Shown here: positions 1 to 10,346 of the stretch, piece by piece
How positions within the stretch are numbered: position 1 is the first letter of the stretch
Layout of the letters: each line of letters begins with the position of its first letter
Assembly (NCBI RefSeq): GCF_001447155.2
Contig: NZ_CP014754.1
Coordinates: forward strand, 3,410,001-3,474,000
Source of the DNA: Marinobacter sp. LQ44
Lineage (GTDB): Bacteria; Pseudomonadota; Gammaproteobacteria; Pseudomonadales; Oleiphilaceae
Length of the DNA: 64,000 nt
Direction of reading: 5' to 3'
Program-made: the position numbers and the translations under genes
The notes under the pieces: generated by a model
Told to the model about the DNA's origin: nothing
The model's input: the letters and a program-made list of their open reading frames with translations, nothing else
Databases searched by the model: none

Positions 1-1
1 C

Positions 2-511
2 ATCGCCATGGCGCTGCGCACGCCAACGCAAAATGCCGAAGAGATCAAGATCAAATACGCCTGCGCGCTGACTCAGCTCGCCGGTGCCGATGAAACCATC
101 AAGGTTCCGAGTGTCGGGGACCGGGCGCCCAGAGACCTGTCACGCCAGGCGCTGGCGGAGGTGGTGGAGCCCCGCTACGAGGAGCTGTTCACTCTGGTGC
201 AGTCAGAACTTCGCCGGTCGGGATTCGAAGACATGATTCCCGCAGGCATCGTGATTACGGGCGGTTCGTCCACCATGGAAGGGGTGGTGGAGCTGGCCGA
301 AGAAATCTTCCACATGCCGGTAAGGCTGGCCTGTCCGCAGGCGGTCTCCGGCATGACCGAAGTGGTCAACAACCCGATCTACGCCACGGGTGTGGGGTTG
401 TTGATTCATGGCTTCCGGCAAATGGATCTTGGCCGGGCGCCGGTGCTCAAGGGGGAGGATGCCCCTTCCCTGATTGAGCGCATGAAAGCCTGGTTTACCG
501 GTCACTTCTGA
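2..511 (+). CDS. ftsA: Cell division protein FtsA, C-terminal part (5' end outside the window)
   Basis: FtsA is the actin-like ATPase that anchors FtsZ filaments to the inner membrane and recruits later divisome proteins. Only about 169 residues are present; the frame is open to the left edge, so the gene starts upstream. The stretch GIVITGGSSTMEG is the adenosine-binding motif near the end of the actin fold, followed by NPIYATGVGLL. The last residues (LIERMKAWFTGHF) form the amphipathic membrane-targeting helix typical of FtsA. ftsZ follows after about 100 bp on the same strand, the usual order. The family assignment is very secure. Confidence 0.96.
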   Translation: MAMALRTPTQNAEEIKIKYACALTQLAGADETIKVPSVGDRAPRDLSRQALAEVVEPRYEELFTLVQSELRRSGFEDMIPAGIVITGGSSTMEGVVELAEEIFHMPVRLACPQAVSGMTEVVNNPIYATGVGLLIHGFRQMDLGRAPVLKGEDAPSLIERMKAWFTGHF

Positions 512-613
512 CGGTGAATCAGCAGGTAGTACACGAAGGTATCTCGAAACACACAAAACGATCGAATGAAACCGGTCTGGAAAGACCGGAAACAGCACGA
601 AGGAGTAGGGGAT

Positions 614-1771
614 ATGTTTGAACTCGTTGATAGTGTTCAGCAAAACGCAGTTATAAAGGTTGTCGGTGTTGGCGGCGGTGGCGGTAACGCCGTTCGTCAC
701 ATGCTTAACAGCGACATTGAAGGTGTGGAATTTATCTGCGCCAACACAGACGCCCAGGCACTGAAAGACCTGGACGCCCGCCAGATTATCCAGCTTGGTG
801 GCAACATCACCAAGGGCCTGGGTGCCGGTGCCAACCCGGAAGTGGGCCGTCAGTCTGCCCTGGAAGATCGTGACCGTATTGCCGAGGCGCTCAGTGGCTC
901 GGATATGGTGTTTATCACCGCCGGTATGGGTGGTGGAACCGGCACCGGTGCCGCGCCTGTTGTCGCGGAAGTCGCCCGGGAACTGGGTATCCTGACCGTT
1001 GCCGTGGTCACCAAGCCGTTCCAGTTTGAGGGTGGCAAGCGTATGAGCGTGGCCGAGTCCGGCCTGAAAGAGCTGGGCGAGAGCGTTGATTCACTGATCA
1101 CCATCCCGAATGAGAAGCTGTTGGCGGTGATGGGTAAGAAGACCAGCTTGCTGGACGCCTTTGCCTCCGCCAACGACGTGTTGCTGGGCGCGGTTCAGGG
1201 TATCGCTGACCTGATCACCCGCAACGGTATGATCAACGTTGACTTTGCCGATGTTAAAACCGTGATGTCCGAAATGGGTAACGCGATGATGGGTACCGGT
1301 CGTGCCACCGGCGAGAACCGCGCCCGTGAAGCTGCTGAGGCCGCCGTTCGCAGCCCGCTGCTGGAAGACATCAACCTGCAGGGCGCCAAAGGCATCCTGG
1401 TCAACATTACCGCCGGCATGGATCTGAATCTGGGCGAATTCTCCGAAGTTGGCGACATCGTTCGTGAATTTGCGTCAGACGCCGCCACGGTAGTGGTGGG
1501 CACCGTTATCGATCCGGAAATGACCGACGAGCTCAAGGTGACCGTGGTGGCGACGGGTCTCGGTGGTGAACGTGAGAAGCCCACCAAGGTGGTGGACAAC
1601 TCACGCACACTGGACGGCAAGACCGATTACAACCAGCTGGATCGGCCTGCTGTGCTGCGTCGTCGTGCGGTTTCGCAGGGCAATGTGGCGCTGGACCAGA
1701 GCAAAGAAAGCGAAGAGCAGGGCGTGGACTATCTCGATATTCCCGCATTCCTTCGCCGGCAGGCTGATTGA
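614..1771 (+). CDS. ftsZ: Cell division GTPase FtsZ
   Basis: FtsZ is the tubulin-like GTPase that polymerises into the Z ring at mid-cell. The protein is 385 residues. The N-terminus holds VVGVGGGGGNAVRHM and the tubulin signature GGGTGTGAAPVVAE lies near residue 105. The C-terminal tail ends in DYLDIPAFLRRQAD, the conserved peptide that binds FtsA and ZipA. The frame is open further upstream to 566, but ATG 614 is chosen because AAGGAG lies about 10 bases before it and the protein then begins MFELVD as in relatives. It follows ftsA and precedes lpxC after 216 bp. Confidence 0.98.
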   Translation: MFELVDSVQQNAVIKVVGVGGGGGNAVRHMLNSDIEGVEFICANTDAQALKDLDARQIIQLGGNITKGLGAGANPEVGRQSALEDRDRIAEALSGSDMVFITAGMGGGTGTGAAPVVAEVARELGILTVAVVTKPFQFEGGKRMSVAESGLKELGESVDSLITIPNEKLLAVMGKKTSLLDAFASANDVLLGAVQGIADLITRNGMINVDFADVKTVMSEMGNAMMGTGRATGENRAREAAEAAVRSPLLEDINLQGAKGILVNITAGMDLNLGEFSEVGDIVREFASDAATVVVGTVIDPEMTDELKVTVVATGLGGEREKPTKVVDNSRTLDGKTDYNQLDRPAVLRRRAVSQGNVALDQSKESEEQGVDYLDIPAFLRRQAD

Positions 1772-1926
1772 TAATCTGTCTCACCTGTGTTCGGGGGTAT
1801 CGGTTTCAATGCAGTGAAATGGAACCTTTAGTCCGGAATAAACGTGAGCTGGTTGGCCATAGCGGATGACTATTGCAATTTTTAAGTAAAGTCATGTTGG
1901 CTAAATGGTGCTCAGTCTTGAATTCT

Positions 1927-1960
1927 GATATTCTCCGGGCAGTTTTTTGCTCAGAATATC
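1927..1960. promoter_or_regulatory. Inverted repeat in the ftsZ-lpxC gap
   Basis: An 8-bp dyad, GATATTCT at 1927-1934 and AGAATATC at 1953-1960, is separated by 18 bases containing a T6 run. It lies in the AT-rich last third of the 216-bp gap, just before lpxC. It could be an operator, or a weak hairpin preceding the lpxC leader. The sequence shows only the symmetry; any role is inference. Confidence 0.3.
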
Positions 1961-1987
1961 GACTTTTTGTGACGGAATGATGAACCG

Positions 1988-2902
1988 ATGATCAGACAAC
2001 GGACACTCAAAAATACCATCCGTGCGACCGGTATCGGCCTGCACTCAGGGGAAAAGGTTTACCTGACCCTGAAGCCGGCTCCGGTTGATACGGGCATCAT
2101 CTTCCGCCGTACGGACCTCGACCCGATGGTTGAGATCCGGGCATGCGCGGAAAATGTAGGTGAGACCATGCTGTCCACGACGCTGGTAAATGACGGTGTC
2201 CGTGTGGCGACCGTAGAGCATTTGCTCTCAGCCATGGCTGGTCTTGGCATTGACAACTGCTACGTCGAACTGAGCGCGGCGGAAGTACCGATTATGGATG
2301 GTTCAGCCGGGCCGTTCGTATTCCTGCTGCAGTCGGCCGGCATTTCCGAACAGGATGCCGCCAAACGCTTCATCCGCATCAAGCGGGAAGTCACCATCGA
2401 AGAAGGTGACAAGAAAGCGACCTTCCTGCCGTTTGAAGGCTTCAAGGTCAGCTTCGGTATCGACTTTGACCATCCGGTGTTCAAGGGTCGCGCCCAGACC
2501 GCAACAGTGGATTTCTCCAGCACGTCTTTTGTGAAGGAAGTCTCCCGTGCCCGTACCTTCGGGTTCATGCGCGATATCGAGAAGCTGCGTGCGATGAACC
2601 TGGCGCTGGGTGGCAGTGTGGACAACGCCATTGTGGTCGACGACTACAAGATTCTTAACGAGGATGGCCTTCGTTATGATGATGAGTTCGTCAAGCACAA
2701 GGTTCTGGATGCGATCGGTGATCTCTACCTGCTGGGCAACAGCCTGATCGGTGAGTTCCGCGGTATCAAATCCGGTCACGACCTGAATAATAAGCTGCTG
2801 CGCAAGCTCAGGGCAGAAGAAGACGCATGGGAAGTGGTGACCTTCGATGATGAAGCCACTGCTCCTATCTCTTATATGAAACCTGTGCTCGCGGTGGGTT
2901 AA
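1988..2902 (+). CDS. lpxC: UDP-3-O-acyl-N-acetylglucosamine deacetylase LpxC
   Basis: LpxC is the zinc-dependent deacetylase that makes the committed step of lipid A synthesis in the cytoplasm. The protein is 304 residues, the usual length. It opens with [21 protein letters not shown]. Zinc-ligand and active-site regions are visible: [16 protein letters not shown] (first zinc His), [15 protein letters not shown] (His and Asp ligands) and [12 protein letters not shown] (catalytic His). It is the last gene of the division/cell-wall cluster and converges on the DUF721 gene. In relatives LpxC abundance is controlled by proteolysis; nothing here speaks to that. Confidence 0.98.
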   Translation: MIRQRTLKNTIRATGIGLHSGEKVYLTLKPAPVDTGIIFRRTDLDPMVEIRACAENVGETMLSTTLVNDGVRVATVEHLLSAMAGLGIDNCYVELSAAEVPIMDGSAGPFVFLLQSAGISEQDAAKRFIRIKREVTIEEGDKKATFLPFEGFKVSFGIDFDHPVFKGRAQTATVDFSSTSFVKEVSRARTFGFMRDIEKLRAMNLALGGSVDNAIVVDDYKILNEDGLRYDDEFVKHKVLDAIGDLYLLGNSLIGEFRGIKSGHDLNNKLLRKLRAEEDAWEVVTFDDEATAPISYMKPVLAVG

Positions 2903-2917
2903 GGCCGGAAGCCTTAA
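2899..2917. terminator. Small hairpin shared by two convergent stop codons
   Basis: TTAAGGC at 2899-2905 and GCCTTAA at 2911-2917 form a perfect 7-bp stem with a 5-base loop. The left arm contains the lpxC stop TAA and the right arm the stop of the convergent gene. There is no T run, so intrinsic termination would be weak at best. Confidence 0.35.
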
Positions 2918-3366
2918 TCCCGGACGTGGCTTGCGAGTTTTTCGAGAACCTCGCGTAGTGCTTTATCCTTCGTGTGCCCGGCTTCCTCTTCGAGGAGCCG
3001 GGCATTTTCTTTGCTCAGGGGTGTCATTTTTACCTCGGGTTTCTCCCGGTACCTCAGGGGTGACACCTTGATGCGAACCTTCCAGACAAATCTGAACAGC
3101 TCCTGCTCCCGTAGTTTCTCCATAATCTCGTGTTGCCGAAACCGTAACCGGGTAGCCTTGCTGGCGTTGTCGGTGGCCAGTACCAGTTCTCCGTCGGTAC
3201 AGCTGACAAAGCGGGTGCCTTCTGCGAGCTCTTCCGGAATGGCGTCGATCACTTGTTGCTCCGCCTGCTGGTGAAGCTCGGCTTTGGTCAGCAGGGCCTT
3301 CAGAGTAGAGCCGGGGCTGGACGCCGCTTTGCCAAAGATCATTTTTTGGTCATTTTTTTTGCTCAT
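2914..3366 (-). CDS. DUF721 (DciA-like) protein
   Basis: This 150-residue protein belongs to DUF721. Members called DciA help load the DnaB replicative helicase in bacteria without DnaC. The family core is the segment from about residue 18 to 95, with GELVLATDNASKATRLRFRQHEIMEKL matching the KH-like DUF721 fold. The remaining C-terminus is charged and probably helical. It sits between lpxC and the M23 peptidase on the opposite strand, the place DUF721 genes occupy in pseudomonads. The DciA role is inferred from family membership and position, not from a catalytic motif. Confidence 0.85.
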   Translation of the reverse strand: MSKKNDQKMIFGKAASSPGSTLKALLTKAELHQQAEQQVIDAIPEELAEGTRFVSCTDGELVLATDNASKATRLRFRQHEIMEKLREQELFRFVWKVRIKVSPLRYREKPEVKMTPLSKENARLLEEEAGHTKDKALREVLEKLASHVRD

Positions 3367-3583
3367 AACCGGCTTTTTTCTCGACGGGACTGTTTACGAT
3401 TGGTTACACTTCGGCACGCTTTGTGCGTAGCACTGGTATTCCACTCGTTTTACATTGTCACAAACGAGTATGTCTACCGGGCGCTGCGATTTATCAGTAC
3501 GTAGTTGTTGCCAAGGATAGCAGAACCGCTCGGATATTTATTTCCGGGCCGCAGCACTACAGGGACAGGTATGCGGCTCTTCA

Positions 3584-4537
3584 ATGAAATCGAATGACGA
3601 TATGAACGTAATATTCGTTGGCAAACGCCACGGCCGTTCCCGGGCAATCGCGCTCAACGCTGGTGTTGTTGCAGTACTGGTGTTTACGGTGCTGGCGCTG
3701 CTGTTGGCGGCTGGCTGGGCGGGTTATCAGGTGGCCGTGGCAAAGGCGGAAGCCAAAAAGCCCACAGAGACCGAACTGGTATCTACCTGGCAGGACAAGC
3801 TTCAGGAGCAGCGGGCCGAGGTGACGCGGGTTCGGGAGAACGTGCAGCAGCAGGTGGACGCTTTGACACTCCGGCTTGGTGATATCCAGGGGCGGCTTCT
3901 GCGACTGGATGCCCTTGGTCAGCGCTTCGTTGAGTCCGGGCTGGTGGCCAGCGATGAATTCAACTTTGATCAGCCGGCGGCTGTGGGTGGCCCCGAAGAC
4001 GGTATGGGTGGTGAGTCCTACAGTGCCCCTGAATTGACCGATATGATCGAGCAATTGGAGCGCACGCTGGATGATCGTGAAAAGCAGCTGCGATTGCTTG
4101 ATAAGGTGGCGTCCCGCAACAAGCTCGAAGACGAGCTGTATCTGCAGGGCCGTCCCATTACCTGGGGTTGGTTGTCGTCCCCTTATGGATACCGTACCGA
4201 CCCCTTCACTGGCAAGCGCCGCTGGCATGCCGGAGTGGACCTGGCCGGCAAGGAAGGCAGTGATATCATCACTGTCGGTGCCGGCGTGGTGACCTTCGCC
4301 GGTGACCGCTTTGGCTACGGCAATCTGGTTGAGGTAGATCATGGCGACGGGCTGGTTACCCGTTATGCCCACGCCAAGACCATCAAGGTCGAAACCGGTG
4401 ATGTGGTCCAGAAGGGGCAGGTTGTGGCACTGATGGGAAGTACCGGCCGGTCGACTGGCCCCCACGTGCATTTTGAAGTGATCCGCAATGGCAAGTCCGA
4501 AAATCCTGAGAAATATATCCAGCGCGCAAGCCGCTGA
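3584..4537 (+). CDS. M23 family metallopeptidase, membrane-anchored
   Basis: This is a 317-residue LytM-type peptidase, either a peptidoglycan endopeptidase or an amidase activator of the EnvC/NlpD kind. A short basic N-terminus is followed by one transmembrane segment (about residues 21-47), a periplasmic coiled coil (about 60-110 and 145-175), and a C-terminal M23 domain. The zinc motif is intact: RWHAGVDLAG supplies HxxxD, RYAHAK the next His, and GPHVHFEV the HxH pair, so it is probably catalytic. An alternative ATG lies at 3602. It is transcribed toward secA in the usual pseudomonad order. The substrate cannot be read from sequence. Confidence 0.9.
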   Translation: MKSNDDMNVIFVGKRHGRSRAIALNAGVVAVLVFTVLALLLAAGWAGYQVAVAKAEAKKPTETELVSTWQDKLQEQRAEVTRVRENVQQQVDALTLRLGDIQGRLLRLDALGQRFVESGLVASDEFNFDQPAAVGGPEDGMGGESYSAPELTDMIEQLERTLDDREKQLRLLDKVASRNKLEDELYLQGRPITWGWLSSPYGYRTDPFTGKRRWHAGVDLAGKEGSDIITVGAGVVTFAGDRFGYGNLVEVDHGDGLVTRYAHAKTIKVETGDVVQKGQVVALMGSTGRSTGPHVHFEVIRNGKSENPEKYIQRASR

Positions 4538-4626
4538 TTCCATTCCCGTGAACCCCACCTTTTGTCCTGTCGCCAAATAAGGTTAGAATGCCGGCTTCCT
4601 CCGTTTAACTGAAGAAGCAGTGGTCT

Positions 4627-7359
4627 ATGTTCACAAAGCTTGCAACGAAGATGTTCGGCAGTAAAAACGCCAGAGAAATCAAGCGGATGCGCAAAACCGT
4701 TACGCGCATCAATCAACTTGAAGAGGCGCTGGGCGGGTTGTCGGATACCGAGTTGCAGGGCAAGACCGCTGAATTCCGCCGGCGTCTTGATGAGGGTGAA
4801 GCCCTGGATGCCCTGTTGCCCGAAGCCTTTGCCACCGTTCGCGAGGCCAGCCGCCGTGTGATGGGGATGCGTCATTACGACGTACAGCTGATTGGTGGTA
4901 TGACCCTGCACGAAGGCCGCATTGCCGAGATGAAGACCGGTGAGGGTAAAACCCTGGTGGCCACCGCAGCGGTTTATCTCAACGCATTGCCCGGCAAGGG
5001 CGTTCATGTTGTCACCGTCAACGATTACCTGGCAAGCCGTGATGCCGAGTGGATGGGCAAGCTGTATCGCTTCCTTGGCCTGACCATTGGCGTGGTCGTT
5101 GCTGGGCAGCCGCCGGAAGAGAAGCGCGCCGCCTACCAGGCAGATATCACCTACGGTACCAACAACGAATTCGGCTTTGACTACCTGCGCGATAACATGG
5201 CCTTCAGTATTGATGACAAGGTTCAGCGCGGTCTCAACTTTGCCATCGTGGATGAGGTGGATTCCATCCTGATCGACGAAGCCCGTACCCCGCTGATTAT
5301 TTCCGGTGCTGCAGAAGATTCCTCGAAGCTCTATCAGGCCATCAATACGCTGATTCCGGGCCTTGAAAAAGGCGAGGTCAGTGAATCCGGAGAAAGCTCC
5401 GGCGACTTTACCATCGACGAAAAGTCACGCCAGGTGGAACTCACCGAGGCCGGTCATGAGAAGGTTGAGGAATTGCTTCTGGAGCGAGGCCTGCTGCAAG
5501 AGGGTGAAAGCCTGTACTCGGCAGCCAACCTGAGCCTGCTGCACCACGTTCATTCAGCCCTGCGGGCTCATCACCTGTTCCAGAAGGATGTCGACTACAT
5601 CGTTCAGGGCGGTCAGGTGGTGATCGTTGATGAACACACAGGCCGGACCATGCCGGGCCGCCGCTGGAGCGAAGGCCTGCACCAGGCCATCGAGGCGAAA
5701 GAAGGCCTGAAGATCCAGGCCGAAAGTCAGACCCTGGCATCGACCACCTTCCAGAACTATTTCCGTCTGTACGACAAGTTGGCCGGCATGACCGGTACGG
5801 CCGATACCGAAGCCTTCGAATTCCGCCAGATCTACGGTCTGGACGTGGTGGTGATTCCGCCCAACAAACCCATTCAGCGGATTGACTATAACGACCTGGT
5901 GTACCTGACCCAGGAAGAAAAGTTCCACGCCATCATTGATGAGATCAAGGATGTCACTGGTGAAGGCCGGCCTATCCTGGTGGGTACCGCATCCATCGAG
6001 GCCTCCGAGCTGCTGTCCATGCTGCTCAAGAAGGCCCGCATCGAGCACAAGATCCTCAACGCCAAGCAGCATGACTCTGAGGCACTGATCATTGCCCAGG
6101 CGGGCCGCCCCGGCGCAGTGACGATTGCAACCAACATGGCCGGTCGTGGTACAGACATTGTGTTGGGCGGTAACTGGGAATACGAAGTGGCCGCCCTGGA
6201 TAATCCGTCCGAGGAAGAAGTCGCCCGCATGAAGGCGGAGTGGACCGAACGCCACAATCAGGTGCTGGATGCCGGTGGTCTGCATATTATCGGTACCGAG
6301 CGTCACGAATCCCGGCGGATCGACAACCAGTTACGGGGCCGTGCCGGCCGTCAGGGCGATCCGGGTTCTTCCCGTTTCTTCCTGTCGCTGGAAGATAACC
6401 TGATGCGGATCTTTGCGCCTGAACGGGTGAAGAACCTGATGCAGGCCATGGGTATGAAAAAGGGTGAGGCCATCGAGCACCGTATGGTCACCAACGCCAT
6501 CGAGAAATCCCAGCGCAAGGTGGAAGGTCGTAACTTCGACATGCGTAAAACCCTGCTGGAATACGATGACGTAGCCAACGATCAGCGCACGGTGATTTAC
6601 GACCAGCGAAACGAGGTGATGGCGTCTGACGACATCTCCGAGATGATCGACACCATTCGCAGCGATGTGGTTGACGCGATGGTCAGCGAGTTTATTCCGC
6701 CCCAGAGCATGCCGGAACAGTGGGATGTGGCCGGGCTGGAAGCGCAGCTGCAATCTGAAATGGCGATTGATCTGCCGATTCAACAGTGGCTGGACGAAGA
6801 CAGCAAACTGTATGAGGAAAACCTGCGCCAGAAGATTCTTGACGCCATCGTCACCGAATATAAGGCGAAAGAAGAGATTGCTGGCGCAGAACCCATGCGC
6901 AAGTTCGAGAAACAGGTGTTCTTGCAGGTGCTCGACACCCTGTGGAAGGAGCATTTGTCGAACATGGACCACCTGCGCCGCGGTATCCACCTGCGCGGTT
7001 ACGCTCAGAAGAACCCGAAACAGGAATACAAGCGCGAAGCCTTCAACCTGTTTGAGACCATGCTGGACACCATGAAGCGTGACGTCATCCGTGTGTTGTG
7101 CCATGTCCGGGTTCAGAGTCGCGAAGAGATGGAAGAGATCGAGCGCCGCCGCAAGGAAGAGCTGGAGCGGGAAATGGCCCGGGCCAAGTTGCGGCACGAT
7201 CAGACCAGCGCGACCCAGGGTGAAGATGCTGGCCAGGGCAACCAGGCCCAGGGCACCCCGGAGACCTTTGTTCGCCAGGAGCGCAAGGTAGGGCGAAACG
7301 AGCCGTGTCCCTGCGGGTCTGGCAAGAAGTACAAGCAGTGTTGCGGTAAGGTCAGCTAA
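4627..7359 (+). CDS. secA: Preprotein translocase ATPase SecA
   Basis: SecA is the motor that pushes unfolded preproteins through SecYEG. At 910 residues it is full length. The Walker A motif MKTGEGKT is near residue 103, the DEAD-like motif [20 protein letters not shown] near 208, and the second nucleotide-binding domain includes [10 protein letters not shown] and [11 protein letters not shown]. The extreme C-terminus carries the zinc-binding tail [14 protein letters not shown], which binds SecB and phospholipid. The linker before the tail is Gln-rich and variable, as usual. The ribosome-binding site is weak. A rho-independent hairpin follows the gene. Confidence 0.98.
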   Translation: MFTKLATKMFGSKNAREIKRMRKTVTRINQLEEALGGLSDTELQGKTAEFRRRLDEGEALDALLPEAFATVREASRRVMGMRHYDVQLIGGMTLHEGRIAEMKTGEGKTLVATAAVYLNALPGKGVHVVTVNDYLASRDAEWMGKLYRFLGLTIGVVVAGQPPEEKRAAYQADITYGTNNEFGFDYLRDNMAFSIDDKVQRGLNFAIVDEVDSILIDEARTPLIISGAAEDSSKLYQAINTLIPGLEKGEVSESGESSGDFTIDEKSRQVELTEAGHEKVEELLLERGLLQEGESLYSAANLSLLHHVHSALRAHHLFQKDVDYIVQGGQVVIVDEHTGRTMPGRRWSEGLHQAIEAKEGLKIQAESQTLASTTFQNYFRLYDKLAGMTGTADTEAFEFRQIYGLDVVVIPPNKPIQRIDYNDLVYLTQEEKFHAIIDEIKDVTGEGRPILVGTASIEASELLSMLLKKARIEHKILNAKQHDSEALIIAQAGRPGAVTIATNMAGRGTDIVLGGNWEYEVAALDNPSEEEVARMKAEWTERHNQVLDAGGLHIIGTERHESRRIDNQLRGRAGRQGDPGSSRFFLSLEDNLMRIFAPERVKNLMQAMGMKKGEAIEHRMVTNAIEKSQRKVEGRNFDMRKTLLEYDDVANDQRTVIYDQRNEVMASDDISEMIDTIRSDVVDAMVSEFIPPQSMPEQWDVAGLEAQLQSEMAIDLPIQQWLDEDSKLYEENLRQKILDAIVTEYKAKEEIAGAEPMRKFEKQVFLQVLDTLWKEHLSNMDHLRRGIHLRGYAQKNPKQEYKREAFNLFETMLDTMKRDVIRVLCHVRVQSREEMEEIERRRKEELEREMARAKLRHDQTSATQGEDAGQGNQAQGTPETFVRQERKVGRNEPCPCGSGKKYKQCCGKVS

Positions 7360-7385
7360 AACCTGAGCAGCAACCCCGGCACCAG

Positions 7386-7426
7386 AACCCGCAATCGGCC
7401 AGTGTATGGGCGGTATGCGGGTTTTG
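7386..7426 (+). terminator. Rho-independent terminator after secA
   Basis: AACCCGCA at 7386-7393 pairs with TGCGGGTT at 7416-7423 around a 22-base loop, and the right arm runs into TTTTGT. It separates secA from argJ, which has its own strong AGGAGG site. Confidence 0.65.
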
Positions 7427-7461
7427 TCGTTTACAGTTTCGGATAAATTCAGGAGGCAGGC

Positions 7462-8679
7462 ATGGCGGTAGGTCCCGGAACCTTACCCGAGTTTTACCCG
7501 GTGGCGGGTATCAAGGTGGGGATTGCGAGCGCGGGTATCAAAAAGCCCGGGCGTAAAGACATAGTGGTGTTCGAGTTGGTGCCGGAGGCAAGGGTAGCGG
7601 GCATATTTACCCGTAATCAGTTCTGCGCGGCTCCTGTGGTACTCAGCCGGAAACACTTGGCCCAGGGCGCACCCCGCTACCTGCTGATCAACACCGGCAA
7701 TGCCAACGCCGGTACCGGAGAGCGGGGTGTGGCCGACGCCCTGCGTTGTTGTGAGGCGCTGGCCGCCGAAGCGAGCGTCAGCTCTGACGCGGTGTTGCCG
7801 TTCTCAACCGGTGTGATCGGTGAGCCCCTGCCGGTCGACAAGATTATCAAGGCGCTGCCGGAAGCCCTGGCCAATACCCGGGAAGACCGCTGGGCGGAAG
7901 CCGCCAGTGGCATCATGACCACCGACACCCGGCCCAAGGGGGCGTCTGTGCGGGTGGACCTGGGTGGCCATGCGGTGACCATTTCCGGCATCAGCAAGGG
8001 CGCGGGCATGATCCGGCCAAACATGGCCACCATGCTCGGGTTTATCGCCACCGACGCCCGCATTGCACCCGACGTGCTGCAGTCATTGGCGTCGGAACTG
8101 GGCGAGAAGTCGTTCAACCGGATTACCATTGATGGCGACACCTCCACCAACGATGCCTGCATGTTGATGGCCAGTGGCCAGTACGACGGGCCGGAAATTA
8201 CCGCAGACAGCCCGCACCTGCCGGCGTTGAGAGAAGCCCTTCGCCAGGTATACCTGGACCTGGCCCATGCCATTGTCCGGGACGGTGAGGGTGCCACCAA
8301 GTTTGTCACCATCGACGTCAGCGGTGCTGCCAGCCAGCAGGAGGCGCTGGATGTGGCCTATACCGTCGCGCACTCGCCGCTGGTGAAGACCGCGCTGTTT
8401 GCCTCGGACCCGAATTGGGGCCGGATTCTGGCGGCGGTGGGGCGCGCGGGCGTGCCGGACCTGGACCTGGGCTCTTTGGAAGTCTATCTGGGGGATGTCT
8501 GCCTGGTGCGCAACGGTGGCCGTGCCGAGGATTACTCCGAGGACCGGGGGCAGCGGGTAATGAGCCAGGAAGAAATCACCATTGCCATCGACCTCAAGCG
8601 CGGTAGTGTCCAGGAAACCGTGTGGACCTGTGACTTCTCCCACGACTATGTGACCATCAATGCCGAATACCGTACCTGA
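7462..8679 (+). CDS. argJ: Bifunctional glutamate N-acetyltransferase / ornithine acetyltransferase ArgJ
   Basis: ArgJ recycles the acetyl group from N-acetylornithine to glutamate in arginine synthesis. The protein is 405 residues. The self-cleavage site is within KGAGMIRPNMATMLGF, where the Thr of MATML becomes the nucleophile of the beta chain. The segment SDPNWGRILAAVGRAG near residue 315 is typical. The start is well set by AGGAGG about 7 bases before ATG 7462. The 3' end overlaps the next gene by 20 bp, so the two are probably translationally coupled. Whether it also makes acetylglutamate from acetyl-CoA cannot be told from sequence. Confidence 0.96.
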   Translation: MAVGPGTLPEFYPVAGIKVGIASAGIKKPGRKDIVVFELVPEARVAGIFTRNQFCAAPVVLSRKHLAQGAPRYLLINTGNANAGTGERGVADALRCCEALAAEASVSSDAVLPFSTGVIGEPLPVDKIIKALPEALANTREDRWAEAASGIMTTDTRPKGASVRVDLGGHAVTISGISKGAGMIRPNMATMLGFIATDARIAPDVLQSLASELGEKSFNRITIDGDTSTNDACMLMASGQYDGPEITADSPHLPALREALRQVYLDLAHAIVRDGEGATKFVTIDVSGAASQQEALDVAYTVAHSPLVKTALFASDPNWGRILAAVGRAGVPDLDLGSLEVYLGDVCLVRNGGRAEDYSEDRGQRVMSQEEITIAIDLKRGSVQETVWTCDFSHDYVTINAEYRT

Positions 8680-9640
8680 GCCTGAGACCCTGGCGGGGAA
8701 GAAGCCGGTCCACGTTGCCGTCGCCGTCATTATCCGTGACGGCCGGGTTCTGATTGCCCGCCGTCCGGATCACGTGCATCAGGGCGGACTGCTGGAGTTC
8801 CCGGGTGGCAAGGTGGAGCCGGGGGAAACCGTACAGCAGGCCCTGGTTCGGGAGATTGCCGAGGAAACCGGCCTGCAGGTACCCCCGGCCAGCCTGGAGC
8901 CGGTGATCGGTATCCGCCACGACTACGGTGACAAACAGGTGTTCCTGGATGTCTGGAAAACCTCGGGGGCCGAGGGGCAGCCAGAGGGCCGGGAAGGACA
9001 GCCGATCAGTTGGCTGCGCCCGTGCGAGCTCGCCGATGCGGATTTCCCTGCCGCCAACCGCCCGATCATCAGGGCACTCAATTTACCGCAGCGCCTGGCT
9101 ATTGTTGGCCCCATGGCATCCTGGCAGGACGGTATCAGCCGGCTGGAACGGTCGATTGGCGGGATGGCGGGGCAGCTGGTTGTGCTTCGGGCGCCTCAAT
9201 TACCGGATAACGATTACCTGAAACTGGCGGCAGAGGCTTTGCCGATCTGTTCCGGTGCCGGCGTCGGACTGGTTTTGCATGGCCATCCGCGTTTGCTGGG
9301 TGCATTTCCGAAAGCTGCCGGCCTGCACCTGCCCTGGCGTGAGGCTCAGGCGCTCTCAAGGCGCCCTGTGCCGGCCGATCGATGGCTGGGTGTGTCGTGC
9401 CATGACCGGGGGCAGCTGCACCATGCAGCGGCCCTGGGTGCGGATTACGCGACGCTGGGCCCGGTGTTGGAAACGTCCACCCATCCGGGGCAACCCGGAA
9501 TGGGCTGGGAGCAGTTCGAATTCCTGGTGGCCAATGCCAGGCTTCCAGTCTACGGGCTGGGGGGGCTGGCGCCAGGTCATGAAACACTGTGTCGTGAGCG
9601 GGGCGGCCAGGGCATTGCCGGCATCGGTTTCTGGTGGTGA
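8660..9640 (+). CDS. Nudix family hydrolase with C-terminal ThiE-like domain (MutT-type)
   Basis: This 326-residue fusion has an N-terminal MutT domain (about residues 18-145) that probably hydrolyses 8-oxo-dGTP, and a C-terminal TIM-barrel domain resembling thiamine phosphate synthase (about 150-320). The Nudix box is complete: it starts GGKVEPGE and ends REIAEETGL near residue 70. The second half shows ThiE-style [10 protein letters not shown] and GLGGLAPGH, although the family is not thought to make thiamine. The fusion is common in pseudomonads. It overlaps argJ by 20 bp. The exact oxidised-nucleotide substrate is inference. Confidence 0.9.
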   Translation: MPNTVPEPETLAGKKPVHVAVAVIIRDGRVLIARRPDHVHQGGLLEFPGGKVEPGETVQQALVREIAEETGLQVPPASLEPVIGIRHDYGDKQVFLDVWKTSGAEGQPEGREGQPISWLRPCELADADFPAANRPIIRALNLPQRLAIVGPMASWQDGISRLERSIGGMAGQLVVLRAPQLPDNDYLKLAAEALPICSGAGVGLVLHGHPRLLGAFPKAAGLHLPWREAQALSRRPVPADRWLGVSCHDRGQLHHAAALGADYATLGPVLETSTHPGQPGMGWEQFEFLVANARLPVYGLGGLAPGHETLCRERGGQGIAGIGFWW

Positions 9641-9731
9641 GCCACTGGCGGCGATTACGGATTTCCGCCAGCATCAGCCTGTGCGACAGTGGTTAAACAG
9701 TGACAGATCAACAACGACCGGGGAGTGCAGC

Positions 9732-10214
9732 GTGAGCAAGTTGACCCATCTGGATGATAAGGGCGAAGCCCGAATGGTGGATGTGACGAGCAAGGCCGTC
9801 ACCGAGCGGGAGGCCCGGGCGGAAGCAACCATCCGCATGGCGCCGGAAACCCTGCGAATGATCATTGATGGTGAGCATCCCAAGGGCGACGTGCTGGCTA
9901 CCGCCCGTATTGCCGGCATCATGGCGGCCAAGAAGACCCATGACCTGATTCCCCTGTGCCATGCCCTGAATCTGACATCGGTGAAAGTGGAGTTGTCTCC
10001 GGGGGCGGATGGCGCCTCGGTGCATATCCTTACCCGTTGCAAGCTGTCGGGGCAGACTGGTGTCGAGATGGAGGCGCTCACGGCTGCCAGTGTTGCCGCG
10101 TTGACCCTGTACGACATGTGCAAAGCCGTTGATAAGGCGATGGTGGTGGATGGTGTGCGGCTGCTGGAAAAGAAGGGTGGTCGCTCGGGACACTGGCGCG
10201 CGCCGGAACAATGA
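9732..10214 (+). CDS. moaC: Cyclic pyranopterin monophosphate synthase MoaC
   Basis: MoaC converts the MoaA product into cyclic pyranopterin monophosphate in molybdenum cofactor synthesis. The protein is 160 residues starting at GTG 9732, about 6 bases after a GGGAG-type site; the frame is open further upstream but the extra residues have no MoaC character. Family motifs are [14 protein letters not shown] and [23 protein letters not shown], with the conserved KKGG near the end. No moaA or other moa gene is nearby. It lies between the Nudix gene and ribA on the same strand, probably by chance of order. Confidence 0.95.
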   Translation: MSKLTHLDDKGEARMVDVTSKAVTEREARAEATIRMAPETLRMIIDGEHPKGDVLATARIAGIMAAKKTHDLIPLCHALNLTSVKVELSPGADGASVHILTRCKLSGQTGVEMEALTAASVAALTLYDMCKAVDKAMVVDGVRLLEKKGGRSGHWRAPEQ

Positions 10215-10346
10215 TCTGCTCTCTGGCCTTGGCCGTACTCTTTCCGACCACACTGTATTCGGAGAGTAAACGTGCCAACACTACGCCAGGCAAGCAGCCG
10301 CATGATAGAATGCCCGCCCAATTTGTCAGAACCACGAGGAAATACA

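Noticed and set aside
5554..6306. 250-residue minus-strand frame inside secA
   Set aside because: Antisense to a fully conserved gene; His/Gln-rich composition is that of a GC-driven shadow frame.
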